Shown here one piece after another: positions 1 to 6,080 of a stretch of DNA of 6,080 nt. Within the stretch, counting starts at the first letter, position 1. Each line of letters opens with the position of its first letter. The position numbers and the translations under genes are program-made. Under the pieces are notes generated by a model that did no database searches, was not told the origin of the DNA, and was given only the letters and a program-made list of their open reading frames with translations. Source of the DNA: Candidatus Bipolaricaulota bacterium (GTDB taxonomy: Bacteria; Bipolaricaulota; Bipolaricaulia; RBG-16-55-9; DRXL01); NCBI GenBank assembly GCA_023512665.1, contig JAILZC010000064.1, forward strand, positions 1 through 6,080. The letters are read 5' to 3'.

Positions 1-361
1 GTATGTCATTGTGCTGGATGGCGCGCACAACCCGCACGCGATCCTGGCTCTCGTGGACGATCTGCGGCGCTACCGCGCCAAATATGCTCTCACAAAGAGC
101 ACGCTGCTCTTTGGCGTGCTCAAAGATAAAGCGTATCAGACGATGGCAGAGATACTCTTCCCCGAATTCGACGAGATCGTCTTAGTGAAGCCGGACTCGC
201 CTCGCGCCCTCGACCCCGCTGTGCTGCGCCGCTTCTCCCCAGCGGGTAAGATATACCCAGACCTCGAGGCAGGGCTGGCGGCAGCGCGCGCTTCTGCCCC
301 CGACCTGCTCTGCGTGACCGGGTCGCTCTATCTGGTCGGCGCGATGAAGCGTTTGCTATGA
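1..361 (+). CDS. folC: Folylpolyglutamate synthase / dihydrofolate synthase, C-terminal part (5' end outside window)
   Basis: This is the last 119 residues of a Mur-ligase-type enzyme that adds glutamate to folates (and, in bifunctional forms, to dihydropteroate) using ATP in the cytoplasm. The reading frame is open from base 2 and has no start in the window; the gene is cut by the edge, not broken. The visible part is the C-terminal ligase domain. It opens with LDGAHNPHA (bases 14-40), the conserved motif at the start of that domain. FGVLKDK and the closing CVTGSLYLVG are also typical of FolC. The family is usually about 420-450 aa, so roughly three quarters is missing. The stop codon overlaps the cdsA start in ATGA (358-361), which suggests co-transcription and coupled translation. 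Family assignment is firm. Whether the enzyme is monofunctional or bifunctional cannot be told from this end. Confidence 0.93.
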   Translation, partial: YVIVLDGAHNPHAILALVDDLRRYRAKYALTKSTLLFGVLKDKAYQTMAEILFPEFDEIVLVKPDSPRALDPAVLRRFSPAGKIYPDLEAGLAAARASAPDLLCVTGSLYLVGAMKRLL

Positions 362-1170
362 GAGACTTGCTCCCTCGGACGATCACGGCGGTGATCGCCA
401 TCGCGATCGTTGTGACAGCCCTGGCGCTGGGATGGGTATGGCAGAGCATCTGGCCGGTGGCGCTCCTGGGGGCGTTTGTCGTGGGGGTCGCCTCGTGGGA
501 GTATGTGCAACTCTTGGAGCGCAACGGCATCCTCCTGAATCGCTTGGCTTTTATCAGTTCGGCTGTGCTGGTGATCCTGGCCTACGGGACGCCGGAGGCT
601 GCGTTCGGTGATCTGGTGCTGTGGACGGCGCTTGTCTTCCCCATTGCGCTCTATCTCTTTGACCCCGATGCGCTCAGAAAGATTCTCGCGACGATGGGGG
701 GAATTATCTATATTCCCTACCTGTTGCACTTCTTCTATCCCCTCTATCGGGCGGAGGGCGGTGCTGCCTATGGGCTGCTGGCGCTGGCACTCGTGTGGGG
801 ATATGATATCGGGGCGTATCTGGCAGGCTCAGCGTGGGGAAAGAGCCCCTTAGCCCCGACGATCAGCCCGCGCAAGAGCTGGGAAGGCGTCGCTGGAGGG
901 TTTGTGCTCTCGCTGACTGTGGCAGCAATAGCGCCGATCTGGAAGGACTGGTGGGCCTCCTGGCCGCACATGATTGCCCTAGCAGGGATCACCAGCGCGC
1001 TGACACAATTGGGCGATCTCTTAGAGTCGCGCCTGAAGCGTTTCGCGCACGTCAAAGATACTGGGGGACTGATGCCCGGCCACGGCGGGCTGCTCGACCG
1101 CATAGACGGGCTGCTGTTAGCAGTCCCTGCGATCTATTTCTACTTTCATCTGGTGCTGCGATGGGTTTGA
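358..1170 (+). CDS. cdsA: Phosphatidate cytidylyltransferase (CDP-diacylglycerol synthase)
   Basis: A 270-aa integral membrane enzyme that converts phosphatidic acid and CTP to CDP-diacylglycerol and pyrophosphate, the branch point of bacterial phospholipid synthesis. The protein is almost wholly hydrophobic, with membrane segments near residues 9-27, 31-47, 63-75, 86-101, 113-128, 137-156, 178-195, 204-218 and 251-267. The family core is present: WGYDIGAYLAG (147-157), ISPRKSWEG (169-177) and the C-terminal signature at 224-250. That signature has S224, K227, R228, K233, D234, H242-G-G and D247-R-x-D250, the acidic pair expected to bind metal. Length is normal for the family (about 260-290 aa). 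The start ATG lies inside the folC stop (ATGA); the preceding Shine-Dalgarno match is weak, so translation is probably coupled to folC. In many bacteria cdsA sits beside uppS and dxr; here it sits after folC, and uppS is not seen. Confidence 0.96.
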   Translation: MRDLLPRTITAVIAIAIVVTALALGWVWQSIWPVALLGAFVVGVASWEYVQLLERNGILLNRLAFISSAVLVILAYGTPEAAFGDLVLWTALVFPIALYLFDPDALRKILATMGGIIYIPYLLHFFYPLYRAEGGAAYGLLALALVWGYDIGAYLAGSAWGKSPLAPTISPRKSWEGVAGGFVLSLTVAAIAPIWKDWWASWPHMIALAGITSALTQLGDLLESRLKRFAHVKDTGGLMPGHGGLLDRIDGLLLAVPAIYFYFHLVLRWV

Positions 1171-1175
1171 CTACT

Positions 1176-2171
1176 ATGAAGCTCCTTGTTCTCGGTGGCA
1201 CGGTTTTTCTTGGTCGGCACATTGTCGAGACTGCGCTCGCCCGTGGGCACCAGGTCACGCTCTTCAATCGTGGCCAGCATAACCCTGAGCTCTTCCCGGA
1301 AGTCGAGAAGCTGCGCGGCAACCGCGACGGGCATCTAGAGGCCCTGCACGGCCGACGCTGGGATGCCGCGATTGATACGTGCGGGTACGTTCCAAGAGTC
1401 GTGCGCGCTTCTGCAGAACTGCTAGCCCACTCCGTCGAGCACTACACTTTTATCTCGAGCATCTCTGTCTACGCTGATTTCAGTGTGCTTGGCCTGAATG
1501 AGACTGCTCCCCTTGGAAGACTTCAGGACGAGACGGTCGAAGAGATCACTGGCGAGACATATGGTCCACTGAAGGCTCTCTGCGAGCAAGCTGCCGAGAG
1601 AGCAATGCCTGGGCGCGTGCTCATTATTCGTCCAGGGCTGATCGTCGGCCCGCATGATCCCACGGATCGCTTCACGTATTGGCCGTATCGAGTTGCCCAA
1701 GGCGGTGAAGTCCTCGCACCAGGCCGCCCAGATCGCCCTGTCCAGATCATTGATGTGCGCGACCTTGCAGAGTGGATCGTAAGAATGGTCGAAACTGGGA
1801 AGACGGGAACTTACAACGCTACCGGGCCAGACCATGCTCTCACGATGGGGCAACTTTTGGAGACATGCAAATCCGTTAGTCGGAGTGATGCGATATTCAC
1901 ATGGGTAGACGAAAAATTCTTGCTTGATGCGGGCGTGCAACCCTGGACAGAGCTACCTCTGTGGGTTCCTGATACCGAAGAGTACAAAGGATTTTCAGCA
2001 GTTGACTGCACGAGAGCGATCTTGGACGGATTAAGCTTTCGTCCCCTGGCCGAGACCGTTCAAGACGTGCTGGCATGGGTTGCGACTCGCCCTTCTGACG
2101 CACTATGGCAAGCTGGGCTCGCACGAGAAAAAGAACAAGAATTATTACACAAATGGCACAGCAAGATATGA
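1176..2171 (+). CDS. NAD-dependent epimerase/dehydratase family protein (extended SDR), substrate unknown
   Basis: A 331-aa soluble protein with an N-terminal Rossmann fold. The dinucleotide motif GGTVFLG (residues 7-13) follows the first strand LLVL. A basic residue after the second strand (NRG, 31-33), the SSISVY strand (94-99) and the catalytic pair Y129-x-x-x-K133 are all visible. The substrate-binding half includes RPGLIVGPHDPTDR (152-165). The tail (AGLAREKEQELLHKWH, 313-328) resembles the ending of a subgroup of bacterial SDR proteins annotated as epimerase or isoflavone-reductase-like, so the gene looks complete. No substrate can be assigned. The start is chosen at ATG 1176, 5 bases after cdsA, because MKLLVLGGT is the usual family N-terminus. 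An in-frame ATG at 1161 would add MGLTT and overlap cdsA by 10 bases; neither start has a strong ribosome binding site. Codon use is somewhat more AT-rich than in cdsA by eye, which might mean a separate origin. Confidence 0.88.
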   Translation: MKLLVLGGTVFLGRHIVETALARGHQVTLFNRGQHNPELFPEVEKLRGNRDGHLEALHGRRWDAAIDTCGYVPRVVRASAELLAHSVEHYTFISSISVYADFSVLGLNETAPLGRLQDETVEEITGETYGPLKALCEQAAERAMPGRVLIIRPGLIVGPHDPTDRFTYWPYRVAQGGEVLAPGRPDRPVQIIDVRDLAEWIVRMVETGKTGTYNATGPDHALTMGQLLETCKSVSRSDAIFTWVDEKFLLDAGVQPWTELPLWVPDTEEYKGFSAVDCTRAILDGLSFRPLAETVQDVLAWVATRPSDALWQAGLAREKEQELLHKWHSKI

Positions 2172-2214
2172 AACCTGAAACGATCCTGCATGAAAACATT
2201 GGAGCTTCGCTCTT

Positions 2215-2245
2215 TTGTGCATCCAAGCTCGCAATAGAGTATGAT
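2215..2245 (+). promoter_or_regulatory. Possible sigma-70-type promoter for the small-protein/ABC exporter unit
   Basis: TATGAT at 2240-2245 is one base off the consensus -10 box. TTGTGC at 2215-2220 matches half of the -35 consensus, but the 19-base spacer is longer than the ideal 17. A start of transcription near 2252 would leave a leader of about 30 bases before ATG 2284. It would put the alternative ATG at 2254 at the very 5' end of the message, which fits translation starting at 2284. Assigned by eye only; matches of this quality occur by chance. Confidence 0.25.
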
Positions 2246-2268
2246 AAAGAACTATGACGCTCCCGGAA

Positions 2269-2276
2269 AGGAGAGG
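2269..2276 (+). promoter_or_regulatory. Ribosome binding site deciding the start at 2284
   Basis: AGGAGAGG lies 7 bases upstream of ATG 2284 (10 bases from the end of its AGGAG core). This is the best Shine-Dalgarno match in the window. It falls inside the longer open frame that begins at ATG 2254, so it argues for the shorter 84-aa product. Confidence 0.7.
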
Positions 2277-2283
2277 ACCGGAC

Positions 2284-2538
2284 ATGGCCATCAAGCCAAG
2301 GGGTGTGCTGCGCGAGTCGAACGAGTCTGTAGATTTTCTCTTACAAGAGTTTGAGGAGGCGTCTCGGGAGACCCTCTGTCTTCTAGAGAAGCTGAAGAAA
2401 ACTGACGAATCTGATCCTGAGCGCGACAGACTCGAAGGAGCCTTCTATGGAGCCTTGGTAGATCTACGAGATCACGTGCGTGACCTTGTGCGGGCCTGGG
2501 ATGCTTTGACGGATTCTCTCCCTGACAATCAAGGGTAA
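2284..2538 (+). CDS. Small acidic helical protein, unknown function
   Basis: An 84-aa protein I do not recognise. It is strongly acidic (about 20 Asp/Glu against 12 Lys/Arg), soluble, and has no signal peptide or membrane segment. Two helices are likely: residues about 10-40 (SVDFLLQEFEEASRETLCLL) and about 46-78 (DRLEGAFYGALVDLRDHVRD and onwards). They are joined by a polar stretch rich in Asp, Glu and Ser. One Cys and no metal motif are present. The start at 2284 is preferred over ATG 2254 because of the ribosome binding site; the longer form would add ten residues, MTLPERRGPD. Its TAA stop overlaps the ATG of the next gene by one base (TAATG), so the two are probably translated together, with the ABC exporter genes downstream. 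Coding is inferred from the RBS, the gene packing and the helical pattern. Function is open; a regulator or accessory partner of the exporter is only a guess. Confidence 0.7.
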   Translation: MAIKPRGVLRESNESVDFLLQEFEEASRETLCLLEKLKKTDESDPERDRLEGAFYGALVDLRDHVRDLVRAWDALTDSLPDNQG

Positions 2539-2732
2539 TGGGACGCCGGAAGGATCTCCGAAAAAAGATCAAGGGGTTAGAAGAAGTGATACGTCGCCAT
2601 CAAGAGAAAATCGCTGAAGAGAAAGCTAAACCTTCTCCAAACTGGCGCTATATCGCTTACTGGGAGAAGGAGATCTTGAGCCGGGAACGTGACATCGAAC
2701 GGCTTCGTAAACGACTTGGTGAAGATGATTGA
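2538..2732 (+). CDS. Small basic coiled-coil hairpin protein, unknown function
   Basis: A 64-aa protein I cannot assign to a family. It is Lys/Arg-rich (about 20 basic against 14 acidic residues) and looks like a helical hairpin. Helix 1 spans about residues 4-31 (LRKKIKGLEEVIRRHQEKI is the core). A KPSPNWRYI turn follows, then helix 2 at about 38-61 (YWEKEILSRERDIERLRKRL). The helix-Pro-WEKEI-helix layout recurs in small helical modules elsewhere, but that resemblance is from memory and weak. There is no signal peptide or membrane segment. ATG 2538 overlaps the previous stop (TAATG) and has only AAGGG 2 bases upstream, which is too close to work well, so translation probably depends on re-initiation. 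The 3' end overlaps the ATPase gene by 8 bases (ATGATTGA, 2725-2732). With its acidic neighbour it could form a charge-matched complex, but this is untested. Confidence 0.65.
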   Translation: MGRRKDLRKKIKGLEEVIRRHQEKIAEEKAKPSPNWRYIAYWEKEILSRERDIERLRKRLGEDD

Positions 2733-3627
2733 CCCGATCTTGCGCGTGGAGAACGTGCACAAATCCTTCGACGGCACCAAGGCTGTAGATGGCGTTAGCT
2801 TCGAGGTGCAGAAGGGCGAGATTTTCGGGCTGCTCGGCCCCAACGGCGCCGGCAAGACGACTCTCATCCGAATGATCTTGGGGATCTTTCAGCCCGATTC
2901 GGGAGGGATCAGATTTTCGTTCTCGCCCGATGGGAGATTGCTCCCGGAGCGCGTAGGGTATCTTCCCGAAGAGCGCGGCCTGTACGACAACAGAAAAGTC
3001 TGCGACACGCTGGTCTTTCTCGCGAGTCTCAAGGGCATGGATGCGCGGCTCGCGCGCGAGCGCGCCTTCTTATGGCTCCAGCGCCTCCAGCTCGAGAGAT
3101 ATTTTTATCGCAATATCCGCGAGCTTTCTAAGGGGATGCAGCAAAAGATTCAGTTCATCGCCGCGATCTTGCATGAGCCGAAGCTCGTCATCTTAGACGA
3201 GCCATTCGCAGGGCTTGATCCGGTCAATCAAGACGTCTTTCGTGAGCTCATTCGAGAGCTGAAAGCTCGAGGGACCACTATTCTCTTGTCAGCTCATCAG
3301 ATGCATCTGGTCGAAGATTTAGTAGACCGCATCTTTCTCATCAACAAAGGGCGCCAGATTCTCTACGGGGAGCTCCGCGAGATCAAGCGCAGCTGGAGAG
3401 AAGATTGGGTGACGCTCGACTTTCGCGGCGACGGGGAGATTCTCAAAAATAGCCTATTGGTAAAGTCAGCCCAGATCGAGAACGGGCGGGCCCAGCTCAT
3501 TTTACGAGAGGGCGTGCGCCCCGAAGAGTTTTTCGCTGAGGTCTCAGGGAAGATTGAGATCGAAGAGATCGCGATTCGCAAGCCCCCCTTGCATCATATC
3601 TTTGTGGAGCTAGTGACGCGAGGGTGA
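2725..3627 (+). CDS. ABC transporter ATP-binding protein, NatA/YhaQ-like
   Basis: A 300-aa cytoplasmic ATPase subunit that powers the membrane protein encoded next. All nucleotide-binding motifs are visible: Walker A GPNGAGKTT (38-46), signature LSKGMQQ (134-140), Walker B LVILDEP (154-160) with catalytic E159, D-loop GLDP (163-166) and switch histidine H191. The Q-loop position reads GYLPEERGLY (78-87), with Glu in place of Gln, a variant I recall as common in this exporter subgroup. Residues about 215-300 form a C-terminal extension like the DUF4162 tail found on such ATPases. The start is ATG 2725, inside the end of the 64-aa gene, because MIDPILRVENVHKSF is a normal family N-terminus; an upstream in-frame GTG at 2689 would add 12 unlikely residues. 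GGTGAAG directly precedes the ATG, too close for a good ribosome site, so coupling is likely. NatA-like proteins can export sodium or other substrates; the cargo is not determinable here. Confidence 0.93.
   Translation: MIDPILRVENVHKSFDGTKAVDGVSFEVQKGEIFGLLGPNGAGKTTLIRMILGIFQPDSGGIRFSFSPDGRLLPERVGYLPEERGLYDNRKVCDTLVFLASLKGMDARLARERAFLWLQRLQLERYFYRNIRELSKGMQQKIQFIAAILHEPKLVILDEPFAGLDPVNQDVFRELIRELKARGTTILLSAHQMHLVEDLVDRIFLINKGRQILYGELREIKRSWREDWVTLDFRGDGEILKNSLLVKSAQIENGRAQLILREGVRPEEFFAEVSGKIEIEEIAIRKPPLHHIFVELVTRG
3620..3625 (+). promoter_or_regulatory. Ribosome binding site deciding the permease start at 3633
   Basis: GAGGGT at the end of the ATPase gene lies 7 bases before ATG 3633. The in-frame GTG at 3624 has no such site upstream and would add only three residues (MRA), so 3633 is chosen. 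Confidence 0.6.
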
Positions 3628-3632
3628 GGGCC

Positions 3633-4898
3633 ATGTGGACTGTAGCGCGCTGGGAATTCATACAGAACCTCAAGAGCAAGGCATTTCTCATTGCGACCTT
3701 TGCGACGCCGCTCTTTTCGCTCGGGCTGATCGCCCTGGTGCTCGTGATCGCGCGCACGGCTGAGCGAAGCCCAGAGGCTCGTCTTGCAGTTCTCGATCGC
3801 GCTGGGGTCTTTGCCGAGCTGAGTGAGCAGCTTCGCGACTCGGGCTATAAGATCGTACTCTTCAGTGGCTCGGAGTCTGAGCTGCCCGCGCGGATGCAAC
3901 GTGGCGAGTTTGACGGGTATCTCGTCATTGAGTCGGATTTCTTTGAGAGCCGTCAAGCGCGCTACGTCCCTAAGCCTCGCCAAGCGTTCGGCATTAATAT
4001 TCAAGAACTGCGGTCCCAGGGGGTGCCGCGCCCCGTGCGCGAGGCGCTCTCGCATGTTCTGCTGCGCTCTGAACTGCAACAGCTCGGTCTCCCCCTAGAA
4101 CGCGCAGCCCAGCTCAGCCAAGGCGTCCAGATTTCTGTCGAAGCTGCTCCCGAAGCCGCAACGGAGCAGCTTCGCGCTGGGATCACCATCGGCGTAGGGT
4201 TTGCGATCATCATGCTTTTGCTCTTTATCACTATGAACTCGATCACGTGGATCATGTACGGGGTGATCGCGGAGAAGCGCAATCGTGTCGTCGAGCTGGT
4301 GCTCTCTTCGATCCGCGCGCATGAGCTGATGACGGGCAAGATTGTGGGACTTGGGGGCTTGGCTCTCTTGCAAGCGTTCATCTGGGCTGTGGTGGGCCTG
4401 ACGATAATTTTTATCGGCGGGCCGTCTGTGGGGCTGCCAACTTCCGTGATCAGCTTGGCGATCCTGCCCTTCTTGGCATGGGAAAAGATTCTCTTATATG
4501 TAGCGTATTTTGTGCTGGGGTATCTCTTCTTAGCGTCGCTGACCGCAGCCGTGAGCGCCACACTGAGTGACGATCTGCAGAGCGCGAGTTCTTTCGGGAT
4601 GTCGTTGGTCTTTTTGCCCCCGATCTTGCCGGTGATGCTCTTCTCGTTGGTTTTGAGCAATCCCGATCATATCGCGTTGAGAATCATCAGTTTCTTCCCG
4701 CCGTCTACGCCGGGGATGATGATTCTGCGCACCGCTGTGAGTTCCGTGCCGTGGTGGGAGATCCTCCTCTCTGTGATCGTCTTGGCGGCAGCGACTTATG
4801 GGATGATGCGTCTTGCGGGGAAGATCTTTCAAATCGGGATTTTAATGTACGGCAAGTCCCCGACGCTTAAAGAACTGTGGCGCTGGGCGAAGGGCTAG
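3633..4898 (+). CDS. ABC-2 type transporter permease, NatB/YhaP-like
   Basis: A 421-aa inner-membrane subunit paired with the upstream ATPase. The layout is typical of the NatB group. One N-terminal membrane helix (about 18-40) is followed by a large extracytoplasmic region (about 41-182). About five more helices follow, near 184-208, 237-262, 286-310, 321-342 and 375-396. The family hallmark [13 protein letters not shown] (214-226) with GKIVG (235-239) is the cytoplasmic segment after the second helix, thought to contact the ATPase. [10 protein letters not shown] (354-363) is also characteristic. The gene starts 5 bases after the ATPase stop, so the pair is surely one transcript. Length fits the family (about 390-430 aa). 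No extra substrate-binding protein or regulator of known type is nearby. Cargo is unknown; sodium, drugs or peptides are all known for relatives. The stop codon overlaps the dnaJ stop on the other strand. Confidence 0.92.
   Translation: MWTVARWEFIQNLKSKAFLIATFATPLFSLGLIALVLVIARTAERSPEARLAVLDRAGVFAELSEQLRDSGYKIVLFSGSESELPARMQRGEFDGYLVIESDFFESRQARYVPKPRQAFGINIQELRSQGVPRPVREALSHVLLRSELQQLGLPLERAAQLSQGVQISVEAAPEAATEQLRAGITIGVGFAIIMLLLFITMNSITWIMYGVIAEKRNRVVELVLSSIRAHELMTGKIVGLGGLALLQAFIWAVVGLTIIFIGGPSVGLPTSVISLAILPFLAWEKILLYVAYFVLGYLFLASLTAAVSATLSDDLQSASSFGMSLVFLPPILPVMLFSLVLSNPDHIALRIISFFPPSTPGMMILRTAVSSVPWWEILLSVIVLAAATYGMMRLAGKIFQIGILMYGKSPTLKELWRWAKG
4895..4898. other. Shared CTAG palindrome holding both convergent stop codons
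   Basis: TAG at 4896-4898 ends the permease on the + strand, and its mirror TAG at 4897-4895 ends dnaJ on the - strand. The genes overlap tail to tail by 4 bases, leaving no room between them for a terminator. Confidence 0.9.
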
Positions 4899-5989
4899 CG
4901 CAGCTCTTCGTCGAGCTGTCTGAGCAACTCTTGAGCCCTCCGTGAGAGATTCTTGGGCACTTGCACCTTCACCGTGACGTATTGGTCGCCCTTGCCCCAG
5001 CCCTGCAGATGGGGAATCCCCTTCCCTGAAAGCTTAAATGTCTCTCCAGATTGTGTTCCTGCTGGGATCTTCAGCTCTTCTTCGCCATAGAGCGTGGGCA
5101 CCTTCACCCGCGCCCCCAAGGCCGCTTGGGTAAATTTGATGGGCAGCTCAACGTAAATATCGTCGCCCTGGCGCCGGAAGATCGGGTGCGGGCGCACTTC
5201 GACTGTAATATAGAGATCGCCCGCAGGGCCGCCCTCGAGCCCAGCGTTGCCCTCGCCCGCAAGACGCAACCGCGAGCCCGTGTCCACCCCCGGCGGAATC
5301 TTGACCGAAAGCTGACTCTCGACCTTGACCCGCCCAGAGCCATGACACCGCCGACAGGGATTCTCTATGATCTCGCCCGTCCCACCACAGCGCCCACAGG
5401 TGCGGATGTTCACAAAGCTCCCTAGCAGCGTCTGCTGGCGATACTGAATCTCCCCACGCCCATTGCAGTCGGGGCACTTCGTGCGCTGCGTCCCCGGCTC
5501 GACCCCTGTCCCACGACAGGCGTCACACGCGATATATCTGGGCACGGTGAGCTTCATCTGAGCGCCAAAAGCCGCGTCCTCTAAGTTAATTCTCAAGCGA
5601 TACTCTAAGTCCTCGCCGCGTTGGGCGCGGCTGCGCCGCCGCTCGCGCGTGGTGCGCGTGCGCAGCCCCTCCCCAAAGAACATATCAAAAATATCTTCAA
5701 ACGCTGAGCCGAACCCGAACTCTTCAAACGCCTCGCGTGCCCGCCGGAAATCTCGCAGGTCGAAATCGAAGCGCTGCTCCGGCCCGACATGCCCGAAGCG
5801 ATCATACTGGGCGCGCTTGTCGGGGTCGCTCAGCACCTCGTACGCTTCGGCAGCCTCTTTGAACTTTTCCGGGTCGCCGCCCTTGTCAGGGTGATATTTT
5901 TTCGCGAGCTGCCGAAAGGCTTTCTTGATCTCTTCTTGCGAAGCGTCGCGCGAGACGCCTAAGATCGAGTAATAGTCCTTCTTGGCCAT
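4895..5989 (-). CDS. dnaJ: Chaperone protein DnaJ (type I Hsp40)
   Basis: A 364-aa cytoplasmic co-chaperone that delivers unfolded proteins to DnaK and stimulates its ATPase. Domains in order: J domain (5-67) with HPD at 33-35; linker (about 68-125); first substrate-binding domain with an inserted zinc region (about 126-262); second C-terminal domain (about 263-345); short dimerisation tail. All four zinc motifs are intact: C155-x-x-C158, C172-x-x-C175, C198-x-x-C201 and C212-x-x-C215, each followed by G-x-G. This makes it true DnaJ rather than CbpA. The linker is odd: it has few glycines, is rich in Phe, Asp and Glu ([20 protein letters not shown], 86-105), and ends in an Arg-rich stretch (110-124). 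Total length is slightly under the usual ~375 aa because of this. ATG 5989 gives the standard [12 protein letters not shown] start; only a weak AGAAG-like ribosome site is visible upstream. The promoter region is lost in the poly-G tail. Confidence 0.97.
   Translation of the reverse strand: MAKKDYYSILGVSRDASQEEIKKAFRQLAKKYHPDKGGDPEKFKEAAEAYEVLSDPDKRAQYDRFGHVGPEQRFDFDLRDFRRAREAFEEFGFGSAFEDIFDMFFGEGLRTRTTRERRRSRAQRGEDLEYRLRINLEDAAFGAQMKLTVPRYIACDACRGTGVEPGTQRTKCPDCNGRGEIQYRQQTLLGSFVNIRTCGRCGGTGEIIENPCRRCHGSGRVKVESQLSVKIPPGVDTGSRLRLAGEGNAGLEGGPAGDLYITVEVRPHPIFRRQGDDIYVELPIKFTQAALGARVKVPTLYGEEELKIPAGTQSGETFKLSGKGIPHLQGWGKGDQYVTVKVQVPKNLSRRAQELLRQLDEELR
4901..4918. repeat. Short inverted repeat at the permease/dnaJ junction
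   Basis: CAGCTC (4901-4906), loop TTCGTC, GAGCTG (4913-4918) form a perfect 6-bp stem just past the permease stop and inside the last codons of dnaJ. It reads as a hairpin on both strands. No T run follows on either strand, so it is not a standard intrinsic terminator. It could protect the 3' end of a message or be chance. Confidence 0.35.
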
Positions 5990-6003
5990 AGAGCGCTTCT
6001 GGT

Positions 6004-6080
<77 letters not shown>

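Larger units (their letters stand above)
2172..2283 (+). other. 112-base intergenic gap, boundary between two transcription units
   Basis: This is the only gap longer than a few bases in the window, and so the likely boundary between the folC-cdsA-SDR run and the exporter unit. It is AT-richer than its flanks. It contains a promoter-like pair and a ribosome binding site (listed separately). A 6-bp inverted repeat, GAGCTT (2202-2207) with AAGCTC (2225-2230), has a 17-base spacer and no following T tract, so it is a poor terminator candidate. No tRNA or other RNA gene is apparent. Confidence 0.6.

Noticed and set aside
834..1175. In-frame upstream extension of the SDR gene into cdsA (a 445-aa frame)
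   Set aside because: The extra 114 residues are an out-of-frame reading of cdsA with no protein-like pattern. The Rossmann fold begins at MKLLVLGGT, encoded from 1176.
1422..1940. 172-aa open frame antisense to the SDR gene
   Set aside because: It lies wholly within a well-supported gene, and no recognisable motif or plausible upstream signal is visible.
2202..2230. Inverted repeat GAGCTT/AAGCTC after the SDR gene as a transcription terminator
   Set aside because: The stem is only 6 bp, the loop is 17 bases and no T tract follows. Too weak to call.
2284..2732. Toxin-antitoxin pair formed by the two small genes
   Set aside because: Size, overlap and opposite charge are suggestive, but neither protein shows a known toxin fold, nuclease residues or a DNA-binding motif, and the overlap continues into an exporter gene. 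Kept only as a general small-protein finding.
4001..4660. 219-aa open frame antisense to the permease
   Set aside because: Composition is Ser/Arg/Thr-rich and low in structure, as expected for a mirror of a membrane-protein gene. No ribosome site or family motif, and the + strand gene is certain.
5051..5425. 124-aa + strand open frame opposite dnaJ
   Set aside because: It is the complement of the DnaJ zinc and C-terminal domains, rich in Arg, Pro and Ala, with no family signal.

Overview
The window is a densely coded piece of bacterial chromosome, moderately GC-rich, with short or negative gaps between genes and ordinary housekeeping content. Nothing in it is phage-like, plasmid-like or CRISPR-like. 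I cannot place the organism below 'bacterium' from these genes. The last ~77 bases are an almost pure G run that looks like a sequencing or assembly artefact, so the right edge is probably the end of a contig made from short reads.

Layout, left to right. (1) Bases 1-361 hold the C-terminal part of folC (folate polyglutamylation). It overlaps the next gene by 4 bases. (2) cdsA (358-1170) makes CDP-diacylglycerol for phospholipid synthesis. (3) An extended short-chain dehydrogenase/epimerase-family gene (1176-2171) follows 5 bases later; its substrate is unknown. (4) A 112-base gap carries a possible promoter and a good ribosome binding site. (5) A compact four-gene unit follows: two small unrecognised helical proteins (84 aa acidic, 64 aa basic), then the ATPase and the membrane subunit of a NatA/NatB-type ABC-2 exporter. 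The small genes touch by 1 base, and the second overlaps the ATPase gene by 8 bases, so the unit is probably translationally coupled. (6) On the opposite strand, dnaJ (4895-5989) converges on the permease gene. The two stop codons lie in a shared CTAG palindrome.

How they work together: folC, cdsA and the SDR gene look like one co-directional transcript with no shared pathway. The exporter genes form a second unit, and the two small proteins are the only part without an obvious family; they may be accessory to the exporter or just upstream passengers. dnaJ is a full-length type I Hsp40 with an unusually glycine-poor linker. Its promoter and upstream neighbours (commonly grpE or dnaK) are lost in the poly-G tail.

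The least explained content is the small-protein pair fused by overlap to the exporter, a high density of GATC sites, and the convergent overlap with no intergenic terminator. I do not see convincing evidence of an undescribed multi-gene system.
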